Shown one piece after another: positions 7,534 to 8,775 of a stretch of DNA of 8,775 nt. The notes beneath the pieces were generated by a model. The model saw nothing but the letters and a program-made list of their open reading frames with translations, had not been told where the DNA came from and did no database searches. Position numbers and translations under genes: made by a program. The stretch is from an uncultured Lachnospiraceae bacterium (GTDB lineage Bacteria > Bacillota > Clostridia > Lachnospirales > Lachnospiraceae): positions 1 to 8,775 of the forward strand of contig CANQYH010000120.1 in assembly GCA_947628025.1 (NCBI GenBank), in the 5' to 3' direction. The first letter of the stretch is position 1, and every line of letters starts with the position of its first letter.

Positions 7534-7578
7534 GCGCGGACTGTACAGTGTGCGTCAGGCGCACGGCACAGTCCGCGC
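7534..7578 (+). promoter_or_regulatory. Intergenic stem-loop between the binding-protein and permease genes
   Basis: GCGCGGACTGT at 7534-7544 is the exact reverse complement of ACAGTCCGCGC at 7568-7578. Inside it, GTGCG at 7550-7554 pairs with CGCAC at 7560-7564 around the five-base loop TCAGG. The result is an 11-bp outer stem, a small internal loop and a 5-bp inner stem. No T-run follows, so it is not a standard terminator. The position, just after the binding-protein stop (7526) and before the permease RBS, is the one where stem-loops often stabilise the upstream mRNA or cut down read-through, so that the binding protein is made in excess of the permeases. That role is inferred. Confidence 0.65.
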
Positions 7579-7606
7579 TCTGAGCGTCTGAAGAAAGGAA
7601 AAATAA

Positions 7607-8524
7607 ATGAAGAATCGGGCAAAATGGGTCAGGAGCATGAAAAAGGAGCTCCCGCTGCATCTGATGCTGCTGCCGGGAGTCGTCCTGATCTTTATTTTCC
7701 ATTATATTCCTCTGTATGGGATCGTGATCGCATTTCAGGATTTCAAAGCGTCGAGAGGACTTTTCGGACAGCAGGAGTGGGTAAGACTTGAAAATTTCAG
7801 GTATCTGTTCAGTCTGCCGAATACCTGGAGCGTGATCCGCAATACGGTGACGATCGCCTGCTCGAAGATCGTTCTGAGCATGATCGTGCCGATCTTTGTG
7901 GCGCTTATGCTGAACGAGATGGTGCATCTGCGCTATAAGAAAGCGATCCAGACCGTGATCTATTTTCCGCATTTCATTTCCTGGGTCGTGCTGAGCGGCG
8001 TTCTTACCAGTCTTTTGAGTCCTACGTCCGGCATCGTCAACCAACTGATCCAGAAACTGGGTTTTAGCCCTATTTATTTTCTGGGCGACAACCAATATTT
8101 TCAGGGAACGGTCATCGCCAGTTCGATCTGGAAAGAATTTGGATATGGCACGATCGTCTATCTGGCGGCTCTGACCGGCATTGACCCGACGCTTTACGAC
8201 GCGGCGGCCATCGACGGGGCGGGACGTCTGAAACAGACCTGGCACGTAACGCTTCCCGGTATGCGGACGATCATTGTTTTGATGATGGTTTTAAAGCTGG
8301 GCGACGTGCTGGACGCCGGGTTCGGCCAGATCCTGAATCTCTACAGTCCGGTAGTATACGAAAGCGGAGATATTCTGGATACGCTGATCTATCGGATCGG
8401 TTTGACCGGCGGCAAATATGGGCCGTCTGCGGCGGCGGGACTGCTGAAATCGCTGGTATCTTCCACTCTGATCTCGGTTTCCTATTGGGTTGCTTATAAA
8501 TTTTTTGATTATAAATTATTCTAG
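7607..8524 (+). CDS. Sugar ABC transporter permease, LplB/YteP family
   Basis: The protein has 305 residues, the normal length for this family. It begins with a short basic head, then 'LHLMLLPGVVLIFIFHYIPLYG' covers the first membrane segment (about 18-40). Further membrane segments are at about 80-103, 115-137, 168-190, 220-240 and 283-300, giving six. The EAA loop that docks on the ATPase is visible at about 186-217, with 'LYDAAAIDGAGRLKQTWHV' followed by 'TLPG'. 'IAFQDF' and 'PHFISWVVLSG' are typical of permeases that work with LplA-like binding proteins. The ATG at 7607 is preceded by AAGAAAGGAA at 7591-7600. A shorter protein from Met11 is possible but has no better RBS. It forms an integral-membrane heterodimer with the product of the next gene. 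It lies 80 bases after the binding-protein gene, a gap filled by a stem-loop. Confidence 0.95.
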   Translation: MKNRAKWVRSMKKELPLHLMLLPGVVLIFIFHYIPLYGIVIAFQDFKASRGLFGQQEWVRLENFRYLFSLPNTWSVIRNTVTIACSKIVLSMIVPIFVALMLNEMVHLRYKKAIQTVIYFPHFISWVVLSGVLTSLLSPTSGIVNQLIQKLGFSPIYFLGDNQYFQGTVIASSIWKEFGYGTIVYLAALTGIDPTLYDAAAIDGAGRLKQTWHVTLPGMRTIIVLMMVLKLGDVLDAGFGQILNLYSPVVYESGDILDTLIYRIGLTGGKYGPSAAAGLLKSLVSSTLISVSYWVAYKFFDYKLF

Positions 8525-8536
8525 GGGGAGAGGCAT

Positions 8537-8775
8537 ATGGCAAAGACCGGAAAAATCAGAGTTTCAGCTTCCAGGAGAGTGTTCCTGATCTGCAATAATG
8601 TGGTTCTGACGATCCTGATGCTGAGCTGCCTCCTGCCGTTTATTTATATGGTAGCGGTATCTTTCAGCAATAAGGCCTATGTGGATGCGGGAATGGTATC
8701 GTTCCTGCCGAAAGGATTTAACACGTATGCGTATCAATATCTTTTGAAAAATATCAGTTTCTGGCGGGCTTTTGG
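8537..8775 (+). CDS. Second sugar ABC transporter permease, LplC/YtcP-like (3' end outside window)
   Basis: The first 79 codons are present; the gene runs off the window. The start at 8537 follows GGGGGAGAGG, which begins at the last base of the preceding stop codon, so the two permease genes are only 12 bases apart and probably translationally coupled. After a basic head (MAKTGKIRVSASRR) comes the first membrane segment, about residues 15-41, ending 'LPFIYMVAVSFSN'. Then comes 'VSFLPKGFNTYAYQYLLKN', the outside loop typical of CUT1-type second permeases, in which '(F)xPKGFs..aY' precedes the second membrane segment. The EAA loop lies in the missing part. It should pair with the 7607-8524 permease. 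Confidence 0.9.
   Translation, partial: MAKTGKIRVSASRRVFLICNNVVLTILMLSCLLPFIYMVAVSFSNKAYVDAGMVSFLPKGFNTYAYQYLLKNISFWRAF

Noticed and set aside
7534..7600. Rho-independent terminator at the 7534-7578 stem-loop
   Set aside because: The stem is strong but the downstream bases (CTCTGAGCGTCTG) contain no T-run, and a co-functional permease gene follows, so full termination is unlikely.
7492..7791. A 99-residue + strand frame spanning the binding-protein/permease gap
   Set aside because: It overlaps the ends of two clear genes in another frame and crosses the stem-loop; no RBS and no domain.

Overview
The window reads as one strand-consistent gene cluster from a low-to-mid GC Gram-positive anaerobe, most likely a Lachnospiraceae-type member of the Clostridia. 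The evidence is strong AAGGAGG-type ribosome binding sites, a sortase-type C-terminal anchor of the form SIPATGD, a lipobox solute-binding protein, and LplB/YteP-type sugar permeases of the kind abundant in gut Clostridia. The lineage is an inference from protein style, not from any marker gene. All seven supported genes lie on the + strand with gaps of 12 to about 94 bases. No convincing rho-independent terminator is visible between them, so much of the window may be one operon.

Layout: 1-270 is the 3' end of a gene coding for a beta-rich, carbohydrate-binding-module-like domain. 365-1585 codes for an exported, beta-repeat protein with a sortase-type wall anchor. 1604-4825 codes for a large cytoplasmic DUF5107 protein: an N-terminal galactose-mutarotase-like sugar-active domain followed by a long TPR region. 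4875-5618 codes for a cytoplasmic alpha/beta hydrolase with a visible Ser-Asp-His triad. 5673-7526 codes for a lipoprotein sugar-binding protein. 7607-8524 and 8537-8775 (cut by the window end) code for the two membrane permeases of the same ABC importer. The gap before the first permease holds a strong two-part stem-loop.

Working model (inference): surface proteins bind a glycan or host/plant polymer, the lipoprotein and two permeases import an oligosaccharide, and the cytoplasmic hydrolase and DUF5107 protein process it, for example by removing ester groups and acting on the sugar. No ATPase gene is present; importers of this class commonly use a shared MsmX-type ATPase coded elsewhere. No mobile element, CRISPR array, tRNA or rRNA was seen. 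The most interesting content is the pairing of an uncharacterised DUF5107-TPR protein with a hydrolase and a dedicated importer.
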